The notes below the pieces were generated by a model. It was not told the origin of the DNA. It worked only from the letters and a program-made list of their open reading frames with translations, and ran no database searches. Below, piece after piece: positions 1 to 5,533 of a DNA stretch of 5,773 nt. This DNA is from an uncultured Mucispirillum sp. (GTDB taxonomy: Bacteria > Chrysiogenota > Deferribacteres > Deferribacterales > Mucispirillaceae), in NCBI GenBank assembly GCA_945929285.1, contig CAMEOC010000083.1, positions 1 to 5,773 of the forward strand, read 5' to 3'. Each line of letters starts with the position of its first letter. Position 1 is the stretch's first letter. Both the position numbers and the translations under genes were made by a program.

Positions 1-2
1 CT

Positions 3-30
3 TTGCTATATAATTTAATACAACTATAAT
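3..30 (+). promoter_or_regulatory. Candidate sigma70-type promoter in the upstream leader
   Basis: A TTGCTA element (3-8) is followed after 16 bases by a perfect TATAAT (25-30). It points toward the kinase-like gene at 186. The region is extremely AT-rich, so chance matches to a -10 box are expected. A second candidate lies just downstream, and only transcript-start mapping would tell which, if either, is used. Confidence 0.25.
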
Positions 31-33
31 AAA

Positions 34-62
34 TTGTCATTATATTTTTTAGCCTTTAAAAT
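34..62 (+). promoter_or_regulatory. Candidate sigma70-type promoter for the kinase-like gene
   Basis: TTGTCA (34-39), a 17-base spacer and TAAAAT (57-62) each match five of six consensus bases with ideal spacing. Transcription would begin near 69, leaving an untranslated leader of about 115 bases before the ATG at 186. A closer, weaker alternative is TTGAAA (133-138) with TATATC (155-160). No riboswitch-like structure is evident in the leader. The call rests on consensus matching in AT-rich DNA and is tentative. Confidence 0.3.
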
Positions 63-185
63 ATTTTATTTACTTTACATTTTTATTTATTATGTTTTAA
101 ATATAAATATGTTATAGGGTTTATTCTTGTAATTGAAAAATCAGTATGGTAGTATATATCATATTAATATATTAGGGGGTTATAT

Positions 186-788
186 ATGGCAGGCTGTATT
201 ATAACTATTAGCAGAGAATATGGTTCTGGTGGCAGGTTAATTGGGCAAAAAGTGGCAGAAAAACTAAATATACCTTTTTACGACAGGGGCTTAGTGGAGA
301 TGATTTCTGAAAAAAGCGGCCTTTCTGAAAAGTTTATTAATGAAGCCGAGCTTTACAGGGAAGATGCTATTAAATATGCAGGTTACGATGTAAGCCTTCA
401 AATGCCTTTAACCCATGTGGTATTTCATGCAGAAGCAGAAGTTATATCATCTTTGGCAGATAAAGGGGATTGTGTTATTGTTGGCAGATGTGCCGATTAT
501 GTGCTGCAGGATAGAAAAGATGTGTTAAATGTATTTATATATGCATCTTTAGAAAATAGAATAGAAAGAATCACAAAAATATATGGTGATAAAGTAAAAA
601 ATGTAAAAGCATTTATTACAATGTATGATAAAGACAGGGCAGCTTATTACGACTATTATACCGATAAAAAATGGGGTCATCTCCGTTCTTACCATTTAAG
701 TGTTAATAGTGATATGGGCCTTGATGCTTCTACTGAAATTATATTAACAGCATATAAAAACTGGAAAGACGGTGTGCAAGTTTTATAA
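186..788 (+). CDS. Cytidylate kinase-like family protein
   Basis: This 200-residue soluble protein matches the cytidylate-kinase-like family (P-loop NMP-kinase fold). It opens with the family's hallmark ISREYGSGGRLIG (residues 8-20), which replaces a classical GxxxxGK[ST] Walker A loop. Next come IPFYDRGL (29-36), VIVGRCADYVL (97-107), a VFIYAS strand followed by an Arg-rich helix (117-130), and D-x-x-R-x-x-YYxYYTxxxWG (148-164), equivalent to the lid or LID-arginine region. The family is thought to phosphorylate nucleotides, but members are distinct from the housekeeping CMP kinase Cmk and their substrates are mostly unestablished. The start is supported by GGGGG at 175-179, six bases upstream of ATG. 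The length is normal for the family and the protein looks intact. The exporter gene follows 104 bases later on the same strand with no clear terminator between, so co-transcription is possible. Family assignment is confident; the exact reaction is not. Confidence 0.88.
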   Translation: MAGCIITISREYGSGGRLIGQKVAEKLNIPFYDRGLVEMISEKSGLSEKFINEAELYREDAIKYAGYDVSLQMPLTHVVFHAEAEVISSLADKGDCVIVGRCADYVLQDRKDVLNVFIYASLENRIERITKIYGDKVKNVKAFITMYDKDRAAYYDYYTDKKWGHLRSYHLSVNSDMGLDASTEIILTAYKNWKDGVQVL

Positions 789-796
789 TATATAAG

Positions 797-861
797 TTAT
801 AAACCCTTAAAATATTATTATAAACCTTATATTTTCATTTATAAGCAAAATCTTATAAACC
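797..861 (+). repeat. Three direct copies of TTATAAACC upstream of the exporter gene
   Basis: TTATAAACC occurs exactly at 797-805, 818-826 and 853-861, all in the same orientation. The start-to-start steps are 21 and 35 bases. The third copy overlaps an inverted repeat. Such an array could be a regulator-binding cluster for the exporter gene, but the unit is AT-rich and short, and no regulator is identified. The repeat is seen directly; the regulatory role is inference. Confidence 0.45.
832..859 (+). promoter_or_regulatory. Candidate promoter with overlapping inverted repeat, upstream of the exporter
   Basis: TTTTCA (832-837) and TATAAA (854-859) are 16 bases apart and could form a promoter starting transcription about 27 bases before the exporter ATG. 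An inverted repeat, TTTATAAG (838-845) and CTTATAAA (852-859), has perfect 8-bp arms and a 6-base centre, and it covers the spacer and -10 box. That is where a repressor operator would sit. It could instead be a weak AT-only hairpin ending the upstream transcript, as TTTTT follows at 865-869. Confidence 0.3.
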
Positions 862-892
862 ATATTTTTGTGTTTGAAAGTTTAGGTATTAT

Positions 893-2281
893 ATGGCAGG
901 TTTTCCAAAAAGATTAATAATAACAGTAATTTCCCTTGCAATTATAACATTTATGGGTATTTTTTCAGAAACAAGTCTTGCAATTGTTTCACCTGATTTA
1001 ATGGCAGAGTTTAATATTTCTGCCGTTGCTGTTCAATGGCTTACATCTGGTTTTTTACTGCTTTTAGCTGTTGCCATACCCTTATCCCCATTTTTAGTAA
1101 AAAAAGTGCCTACAAAATTACTTTTTAGATTAGCAGTTATTATATTTATTATTGGCACTATTATGGGTGCTTTTGCTACCAACTTTGCCATACTGCTTTT
1201 AGGCAGGCTTATTATGGCTTTAGGTACAGGCTTAAGCCTTCCACTTTTAATAAATATTGTTTTAGAAGAAACCCTGCCACACCAAAGGGGCAGTTTACTT
1301 GGTATTGTTGGTCTTGTGGTTAGTTTAGCCCCTGTTACAGGCCCTGTATTAGGTGGTATAATAGCAGAATATTTAGGCTGGCGGTGGGTGTTTTTATTTA
1401 TGCTGCCTGTGCTTGTTGTATCATTTATTATGGGTAGTGCCACCATTAAAGATATTAGAAAAAATGAAGCTTATTATCTTGATAAATTATCATTTATTAT
1501 AAGCAGTTTAGGTTTGGTTTCTTTTATACTTGGCCTAAGTTATATTTATTCATCCTTTTATTTAGGTTTATTTTTAATTTTTATTAGTTTTATATTTTTA
1601 GCTGTATTTATTATAATGCAGTTAAAGGTAAAATACCCTCTTATGAATGTATCTATATTAAAATATAAAATGTTTACTTTAGGGCTTATTACTGTATGTA
1701 TGCCTATGGCTGCTATATTATCTTTAGCTTTTTTAATACCTATGCTTTCTCAGTTTGGGCTTTTAGAAACTGCCTTTCAAGCTTCACTTATATTATTTCC
1801 AGGTACAGCTTTTGCAGGGCTTTTAGCTCCATATATAGGCAGTAAATATGCAAAGCTGGGAGCAAGAAAGTTATTAATACCTGGGTTTATTATTATGAAT
1901 GGTGCCATTATATTTCTTGTGTTTATAAATATTACCCATAATATAGCTGTGGCAGGTTATATATTATTTATGATAGGTGTTGCTTTATGCCAGGTGCCTG
2001 CCCAAACAAATGCCTTAAATGCTTTACCTGCAAAATATAACCCAGATGGCACAGCCATATTAAGCACATTACAGCAGACTTCAGGTGCAGCAGGTACGGC
2101 TTTAGCTTCTGTATTATACAGCTATGGATTAAAACAGGGGCAGAGTATAAATGTGGAAAATATATATATGCACGGTATAAAATATGGGCTTATATTATGT
2201 TTGATATTTGTATTTATCGGGCTTATTGTAGCATTAAATATTAAAACTTCAATTTCTTTAAAACATGTTCTAGATAAATAA
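893..2281 (+). CDS. DHA2-family (EmrB/QacA/LmrB-like) MFS multidrug exporter
   Basis: This 462-residue inner-membrane protein is predicted to expel drugs or other toxic compounds by proton antiport. Hydrophobic segments can be traced at about 8-31, 46-68, 77-97, 99-122, 134-157, 163-182, 200-219, 221-243, 262-285, 294-314, 327-346, 350-368, 392-412 and 430-450. That makes 14 helices, the DHA2 topology. Family signatures include FSETSLAIVSPDL in helix 1 (24-36), VQWLTSGFLL at the start of helix 2 (47-56), the motif B arginine in LLLGRLIMALGTG (101-113, R105), and antiporter motif C, TGPVLGGIIAEYLGWRW (149-165). The helix 2-3 loop (65-78) lacks the usual motif A D-R-x-G-R residues, which is a departure from the classical pattern. 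The start has TTAGG at 882-886, six bases upstream of ATG. The length is typical for LmrB-like members. The substrate cannot be read from sequence. No membrane-fusion partner (EmrA) or adjacent TetR/MarR regulator is present in the window. Confidence 0.9.
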   Translation: MAGFPKRLIITVISLAIITFMGIFSETSLAIVSPDLMAEFNISAVAVQWLTSGFLLLLAVAIPLSPFLVKKVPTKLLFRLAVIIFIIGTIMGAFATNFAILLLGRLIMALGTGLSLPLLINIVLEETLPHQRGSLLGIVGLVVSLAPVTGPVLGGIIAEYLGWRWVFLFMLPVLVVSFIMGSATIKDIRKNEAYYLDKLSFIISSLGLVSFILGLSYIYSSFYLGLFLIFISFIFLAVFIIMQLKVKYPLMNVSILKYKMFTLGLITVCMPMAAILSLAFLIPMLSQFGLLETAFQASLILFPGTAFAGLLAPYIGSKYAKLGARKLLIPGFIIMNGAIIFLVFINITHNIAVAGYILFMIGVALCQVPAQTNALNALPAKYNPDGTAILSTLQQTSGAAGTALASVLYSYGLKQGQSINVENIYMHGIKYGLILCLIFVFIGLIVALNIKTSISLKHVLDK

Positions 2282-2290
2282 AAATTAGGT

Positions 2291-2318
2291 AAATAAAAAA
2301 GTGGGGTAAAAACCCCAC
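2291..2318 (-). terminator. Intrinsic terminator of the repressor gene (minus strand)
   Basis: GTGGGG (2301-2306) pairs with CCCCAC (2313-2318), extendable by a T-A pair to a 7-bp stem with a 4-base loop. Read on the minus strand, the stem is followed at once by TTTTTTATTTA (2300 down to 2290), the classic U-tract arrangement. It lies about 30 bases beyond the repressor stop codon. No T-run follows on the plus strand, so it is oriented for the minus-strand gene. It may still help block read-through from the convergent exporter gene. Confidence 0.85.
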
Positions 2319-2349
2319 CATTAAAGATTATTTGCAATTTTTTAAAAGC

Positions 2350-2997
2350 TTAATATTTTTTCATAAGCCATAAAACTTTATGGAAACCTTCAAGCTCTGT
2401 CATGGATGTAATGCGTAAATGCTCCCTGTTGTTTTCCATATTAATAAGCACAACAAAATCTTTATCTCTATAAAAGCGATAAAATTTCATATTTCTGCCG
2501 TTTTCAAATATCATATCACCATCGTTTAATGGGGCAGCAGAGCATTTTACGCAAATAAAGTAATCGTTATCACCTGCAATAAATGAAGGCACTTCACTGT
2601 TTACTTCAAAAACAGTAACATTTTCTTCCGGATTTTTAGTGCCTAAAAGGAATAAACCGCTAACAGGTATTGTGGTTGTGGTAATACCTTTCTTTTTACC
2701 ATTAACAGGTGCAATGGCAACTTTAACCACACTTTCCCTTTCATTACCATAAACAAAGCCTTCTTTAGCTACTTCAAAAATATCATCTTTTCTTTTCTTT
2801 TTAAAGTCTTTGTTAGCAAAATAGTTAAGGTCTACCCCAAGGAAGTAAGCCATTTCTGTAAGCATTTCAAAATCTGGCTCTCTTTTATCGCTTAAATAGT
2901 TTGATAAGCGGGAAGGGGATATACCTAAATGACGAGCTAGGTCCACCTGGCGTTTTCCTGTTGATTTCAGGAGTGCCTTAAGTTTTTTCCCTATCAT
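2350..2997 (-). CDS. XRE-family transcriptional repressor with degenerate S24/LexA-like C-terminal domain
   Basis: This is a 215-residue cytoplasmic DNA-binding protein. Residues 3-60 form an XRE/Cro-CI helix-turn-helix: RQVDLARHLG (16-25) is the positioning helix and SPSRLSNYLSDKREP (27-41) the recognition helix region. A basic linker, FKKKRK (65-70), follows. The C-terminal half resembles the LexA/CI S24 fold: IPVSGLFLLG (110-119), GDNDYFICVKCSAAP (142-156), NDGDMIFENG (158-167) and MKFYRF (170-175), where K171 sits near the expected catalytic lysine. The usual VKGDSM nucleophile motif is replaced by VKCSAA and no Ala-Gly cleavage site is obvious, so self-cleavage is doubtful. The domain may serve for dimerisation or ligand sensing. 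The start is supported by AAGGAG (3010-3005) seven bases before ATG. The gene is monocistronic, with its own promoter region and terminator, and probably autoregulated. It resembles phage CI-type repressors, but no phage genes are nearby. Its targets are unknown. Confidence 0.85.
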   Translation of the reverse strand: MIGKKLKALLKSTGKRQVDLARHLGISPSRLSNYLSDKREPDFEMLTEMAYFLGVDLNYFANKDFKKKRKDDIFEVAKEGFVYGNERESVVKVAIAPVNGKKKGITTTTIPVSGLFLLGTKNPEENVTVFEVNSEVPSFIAGDNDYFICVKCSAAPLNDGDMIFENGRNMKFYRFYRDKDFVVLINMENNREHLRITSMTELEGFHKVLWLMKKY

Positions 2998-3017
2998 ATT
3001 TCTTCTCCTTATAATTA

Positions 3018-3058
3018 TGTGTTAATTTTATATATTATATTTCACATTGTGTGTTAAT
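3018..3058 (-). promoter_or_regulatory. Promoter and operator-like repeats of the repressor gene
   Basis: A perfect TATAAT -10 box lies on the minus strand at 3039-3034, about 37 bases before the repressor start codon. No good -35 lies at the usual distance. Flanking it are two copies of ATTAACACA on the minus strand (plus-strand TGTGTTAAT at 3018-3026 and 3050-3058), 32 bases apart or about three helical turns. The upstream copy adjoins the palindrome CACATTGTG (3043-3051). Repeated half sites bracketing a -10 box are typical of CI-like autorepression. The binding protein is inferred to be the product of the adjacent gene. Confidence 0.5.
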
Positions 3059-3123
3059 ATATACTAAAATATATGCCTAAATAATTTAATATTCAATTAT
3101 TTTTTTCATAAATCTTATCTAAT

Positions 3124-3138
3124 TATACATAGTGTATA
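3124..3138. repeat. 15-base perfect palindrome with nearby half sites
   Basis: TATACA (3124-3129) and TGTATA (3133-3138) form an inverted repeat around a 3-base centre. The TATACA half is repeated at 3200-3205 and 3209-3214. This lies in the non-coding stretch between the repressor promoter and the hairpin after the next gene. It could be a regulator site, or chance in AT-rich DNA. No coding potential is seen here. Confidence 0.35.
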
Positions 3139-3223
3139 GGTAGGATTTACCACAAAGCATTACATTTGACAATAATTATTTTAAAAAAATAGACATATCT
3201 ATACAAAATATACATAACTTAAT

Positions 3224-3248
3224 GTGGCAGAATGTAATATTCTGCCAC
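3224..3248 (-). terminator. 10-bp hairpin downstream of the 460-residue protein gene
   Basis: GTGGCAGAAT (3224-3233) pairs perfectly with ATTCTGCCAC (3239-3248) around a 5-base loop. It starts 34 bases past the stop codon of the minus-strand gene at 3283, the expected place for a terminator. No strong T-run follows on either strand (minus: ATTAAGTT; plus: TTATATA). It would therefore be a weak or non-canonical terminator, an mRNA 3'-end stabiliser, or a protein-binding palindrome. Confidence 0.55.
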
Positions 3249-3282
3249 TTATATATACTACTTAATAAATAAACTTATAAAC

Positions 3283-4665
3283 TTAAATCATTATTAATTC
3301 AAGTAAACTTTTTACATGGCTTTGCAGTTTTGCATATTTGCCAGATTTTTCATTAAGTATTTTTAATAATTTTTTGTTAGTATTATTATCATAAAGGGCA
3401 ACCCCTTGGTCGTCCATAAACTTAATGGCTTCTTTAATATCTTTTGTAGATTTAATTAATTCAAACCTGTTTATAAGTAAATCATACTCTTTTTCGTTAG
3501 CAAGTATGGTGCAGTAGTCATATAAAGGAATACTTTTGCAGGCAATATTATGAATATCTTGTTTTTCCTGCTCATATTTTCCTAATTCTTTTAAGGAAGA
3601 AACAGCTATATAGTAAGAAGTTTTATCCCCTAATGTAAATAATTTTTTTGCAGTATATGCAAGTTTTTCTTTATTACCAAGTATTTCATATACATATAAA
3701 AGCTGGTCATTAAACTGTATATTATAGTATGCAGGAACTTTTCTTGTGGTAACAATATGTTCTAAAAAGTCTGCATTTAGCTCATAACTATCAGTTAATA
3801 GCAAGGTGTTAGAGAAAATTTCTGCTCCGTGGTAATATTTTAATTTCTTTTTAGCATATTCAACTGCTTCCCTAGGGGATGACTGGCTAAAAGCAAGGGC
3901 TGTTTTAATGTATACTTCATAAGGTGTAGTAGATATTTGTGAAGCATAGCTTTTTATGGCAGCAAGTGTGCTTTTTATAACAGGTACAGATTTTTCATCT
4001 GCTACTAAAGCTGCATAAAAAAGCATATCAAAACATATTGCATTATTCATATCGTTATAAAATTTATTAATATAAGAGAGCACTTCTTTAATAAATAAAT
4101 CCTGCAGTTTTACATTATTTTGCTCAAAAATATTAAGGGCAATGGTGTGTATGATTATTTTTTGTTCATCTAAAAAGCTTAAAAAGTCTATAATAAAGTT
4201 AAGGTGTATATTTCTTATTTTCATTTCTTCTGCTGATTCAAATAAAAGCATGGAAATAATAAATGCTGTTTCTAGTTTGTTTTCATCTATTAATTTATGG
4301 CTTAAATTTTTAAGCATGGAAGCAAACTCTAAAAGCTCATGGTAGGCATCATTATTGCCGTCATCTAAATCATTTAGTATTTCTATAAGCCTTGCTTTAA
4401 AAAGCATACCTTCATCATGGGCTTCCATATTTGTGATTTGGCTGTATATTTTATAGGAAAAGTTAATGTTTTCTTCTGCTTCTTCTAATATAACCTGTTC
4501 AAGAGATGTTTTTGAAGCCTTTGAAAGCTCTTTTTCTAAATGGTCTAAAATATTTAGTGAGATATTTGTATAAGGGTTATCAATATCATGGGTTGGCCTT
4601 AGGGAAAACTCAAAAGAGTTAATCTCTTTATTTTCTAAAAACTTTGCAATAATATCATTTAGCAT
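3283..4665 (-). CDS. Helix-rich TPR-like protein of unknown function
   Basis: I do not recognise this 460-residue protein. It has no signal peptide and no long hydrophobic segment, so it is probably cytoplasmic. It is dominated by amphipathic helices rich in Lys, Glu, Leu, Ile and Asn. The region about 253-375 looks like tandem helix-turn-helix repeats of the tetratricopeptide kind. Examples are ALAFSQSSPREAVEYAKKKL (256-275), LLYVYEILGNKEKLAYTAKK (322-341) and AVSSLKELGKYEQEKQDIHN (354-373), each with the small-residue and LG-turn spacing typical of TPRs. The N-terminal 250 residues are also helical, without a motif I can name. No catalytic signature is visible. The start is well supported by GAGGTGAT five bases before ATG. 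The gene is transcribed divergently from ftsEX and separated from the repressor gene by 285 bases and a hairpin, so it probably forms its own transcript. A scaffold or protein-protein interaction role is a guess from the repeat architecture. Base composition matches its neighbours, with no sign of recent transfer. Confidence 0.8.
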   Translation of the reverse strand: MLNDIIAKFLENKEINSFEFSLRPTHDIDNPYTNISLNILDHLEKELSKASKTSLEQVILEEAEENINFSYKIYSQITNMEAHDEGMLFKARLIEILNDLDDGNNDAYHELLEFASMLKNLSHKLIDENKLETAFIISMLLFESAEEMKIRNIHLNFIIDFLSFLDEQKIIIHTIALNIFEQNNVKLQDLFIKEVLSYINKFYNDMNNAICFDMLFYAALVADEKSVPVIKSTLAAIKSYASQISTTPYEVYIKTALAFSQSSPREAVEYAKKKLKYYHGAEIFSNTLLLTDSYELNADFLEHIVTTRKVPAYYNIQFNDQLLYVYEILGNKEKLAYTAKKLFTLGDKTSYYIAVSSLKELGKYEQEKQDIHNIACKSIPLYDYCTILANEKEYDLLINRFELIKSTKDIKEAIKFMDDQGVALYDNNTNKKLLKILNEKSGKYAKLQSHVKSLLELIMI

Positions 4666-4698
4666 ATAATCACCTCAAGTTTATACTATATTTGTCCT

Positions 4699-4704
4699 AT
4701 TATA
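4699..4704 (-). promoter_or_regulatory. -10 box of the 460-residue protein gene
   Basis: A perfect TATAAT lies on the minus strand (4704 down to 4699), 33 bases before the start codon. Transcription would begin about 25 bases before the ATG, just ahead of the strong GAGGTGAT ribosome site (4677-4670). No convincing -35 lies 16-18 bases upstream. The position and perfect match make it the best promoter candidate for this gene. Confidence 0.45.
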
Positions 4705-4781
4705 ATACAATAAAAATAAAAAAGATATATAAAAAATAAAGTAAAGTAATATTTTAAGTAGATAAAATGTAAAAATATATT

Positions 4782-4800
4782 GTTTTTTACTGTAAAAAAC
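4782..4800. promoter_or_regulatory. 19-bp near-perfect palindrome upstream of ftsE, possible operator
   Basis: GTTTTTTAC (4782-4790), a single central T, and GTAAAAAAC (4792-4800) form an inverted repeat with perfect 9-bp arms. A one-base centre is too small for a hairpin loop with full pairing, so a dimeric DNA-binding protein site is more likely than a terminator. It lies 59 bases before the ftsE start, in the divergent spacer, and could affect ftsEX, the minus-strand gene, or both. The phased A/T tracts may also bend DNA. The binding protein is unknown. Confidence 0.5.
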
Positions 4801-4845
4801 CTTGAATATTTTTTCCCAATTTAATAAAATAATAAAAAAATTAAT

Positions 4846-4861
4846 AAGAGAGAATATTTTG
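4846..4861 (+). promoter_or_regulatory. ftsE: Ribosome binding site that sets the ftsE TTG start
   Basis: AAGAGAG (4846-4852) lies six bases before TTG (4859-4861). The alternative in-frame TTG at 4802 has no purine-rich site upstream and would add 19 residues (NIFSQFNKII and so on) that do not belong to FtsE. Starting at 4859 gives MIKFVNV, the family's usual first beta strand. Confidence 0.75.
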
Positions 4862-5533
4862 ATTAAGTTTGTAAATGTTGGGGTTTCCTTTAATGGAGGC
4901 TATCAGGCATTAAATAATGTGAATATAAATATTAAATCTGGAGAGTTTGTATATATCATTGGCAAATCTGGTGCTGGTAAATCTACTTTTTTAAGGCTTA
5001 TATATGCAGATATTTTACCTACAAGGGGTGTAGTTTCTGTGGAAGGTAGAGATTTGAATATGTTAAAGCGAATAGAAGTGCCTTTTCTTCGTCGCCAAAT
5101 AGGTGTTATATTTCAAGATTATAAGCTTTTGGAAAACCTTTCTGTTTTTGATAATGTAAAATTAGGGCTTGATATTTTTTATATGAAACGCTCCCAGGCA
5201 AAGGAAAGAATATGGCCGCTGCTTAGGCAGGTGGGTATGTTTGAAAAAAGAGATGATATTGTTAAAAATTTATCTGGTGGTGAAAAACAGCGGGTGGCTG
5301 TGGCGCGAGCTTTAATTAACGACCCTAAAATAATTTTAGCAGATGAGCCAACTGGTAATTTAGATATGGAAAATGCAGAAAATATTATGAATGTATTAAG
5401 GCAGTGTATTGATAACGGTGCTACTGTTATTATGGCAACACACGATAAATTACTTAGGGAAAAATACCCGGCAAGGGTTATAGAGCTGGAAAAAGGTAAG
5501 GTTATAAAAGACGGGGTGGCAAATGAACTCTAA
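4859..5533 (+). CDS. ftsE: Cell division ATP-binding protein FtsE
   Basis: FtsE is the cytoplasmic ATPase of the FtsEX complex. This type VII ABC-like system does not transport; it couples ATP hydrolysis to activation of septal peptidoglycan hydrolases through FtsX. From the TTG start the protein has 224 residues, the usual FtsE length. All ABC motifs are intact: Walker A GKSGAGKST (35-43), Q-loop FQDYKLL (85-91), signature NLSGGEKQR (137-145), Walker B IILADEP (158-164, with catalytic E163), D-loop NLD (167-169) and switch histidine in ATHD (193-196). The sequences VIFQDYKLLENLSVFDNV and DEPTGNLD are characteristic of the FtsE/LolD group. The overlapping ftsX-like gene immediately downstream decides for FtsE over LolD. 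The stop codon lies inside ftsX (11-base overlap), which implies translational coupling. The TTG start may limit expression. A 19-bp palindrome lies in its upstream region. Confidence 0.93.
   Translation: MIKFVNVGVSFNGGYQALNNVNINIKSGEFVYIIGKSGAGKSTFLRLIYADILPTRGVVSVEGRDLNMLKRIEVPFLRRQIGVIFQDYKLLENLSVFDNVKLGLDIFYMKRSQAKERIWPLLRQVGMFEKRDDIVKNLSGGEKQRVAVARALINDPKIILADEPTGNLDMENAENIMNVLRQCIDNGATVIMATHDKLLREKYPARVIELEKGKVIKDGVANEL

Noticed and set aside
1033..1446. Minus-strand open frame of 137 codons inside the exporter gene
   Set aside because: It lies wholly opposite the well-supported MFS coding frame, encodes no recognisable domain and has no ribosome site. It is an antisense shadow.
2122..2337. 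Minus-strand open frame of 71 codons over the exporter 3' end
   Set aside because: It overlaps the exporter C-terminus and the terminator hairpin and has no family features. Its upstream part is antisense to coding sequence.
2350..2997. The CI-like repressor as evidence of a prophage
   Set aside because: No integrase, cro-like divergent gene, structural gene or attachment repeat is present in the window, and the neighbours are ordinary chromosomal genes.
4142..4345. Plus-strand open frame of 67 codons inside the 460-residue protein gene
   Set aside because: It is antisense to a longer gene with a strong ribosome site, and it shows no motif or start signal of its own.
2350..4665. The repressor and the 460-residue protein as one minus-strand operon
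   Set aside because: A 285-base gap with a 10-bp hairpin and a separate -10 box lies between them, so independent transcripts are more likely.
4802..4858. A longer FtsE starting at the upstream TTG at 4802
   Set aside because: The extra 19 residues are not FtsE-like and no ribosome site precedes that TTG, whereas AAGAGAG is properly spaced before the TTG at 4859.
4859..5533. LolD (lipoprotein release ATPase) instead of FtsE
   Set aside because: The motifs are similar, but the overlapping downstream gene has an FtsX N-terminal plan rather than a LolC/E one.
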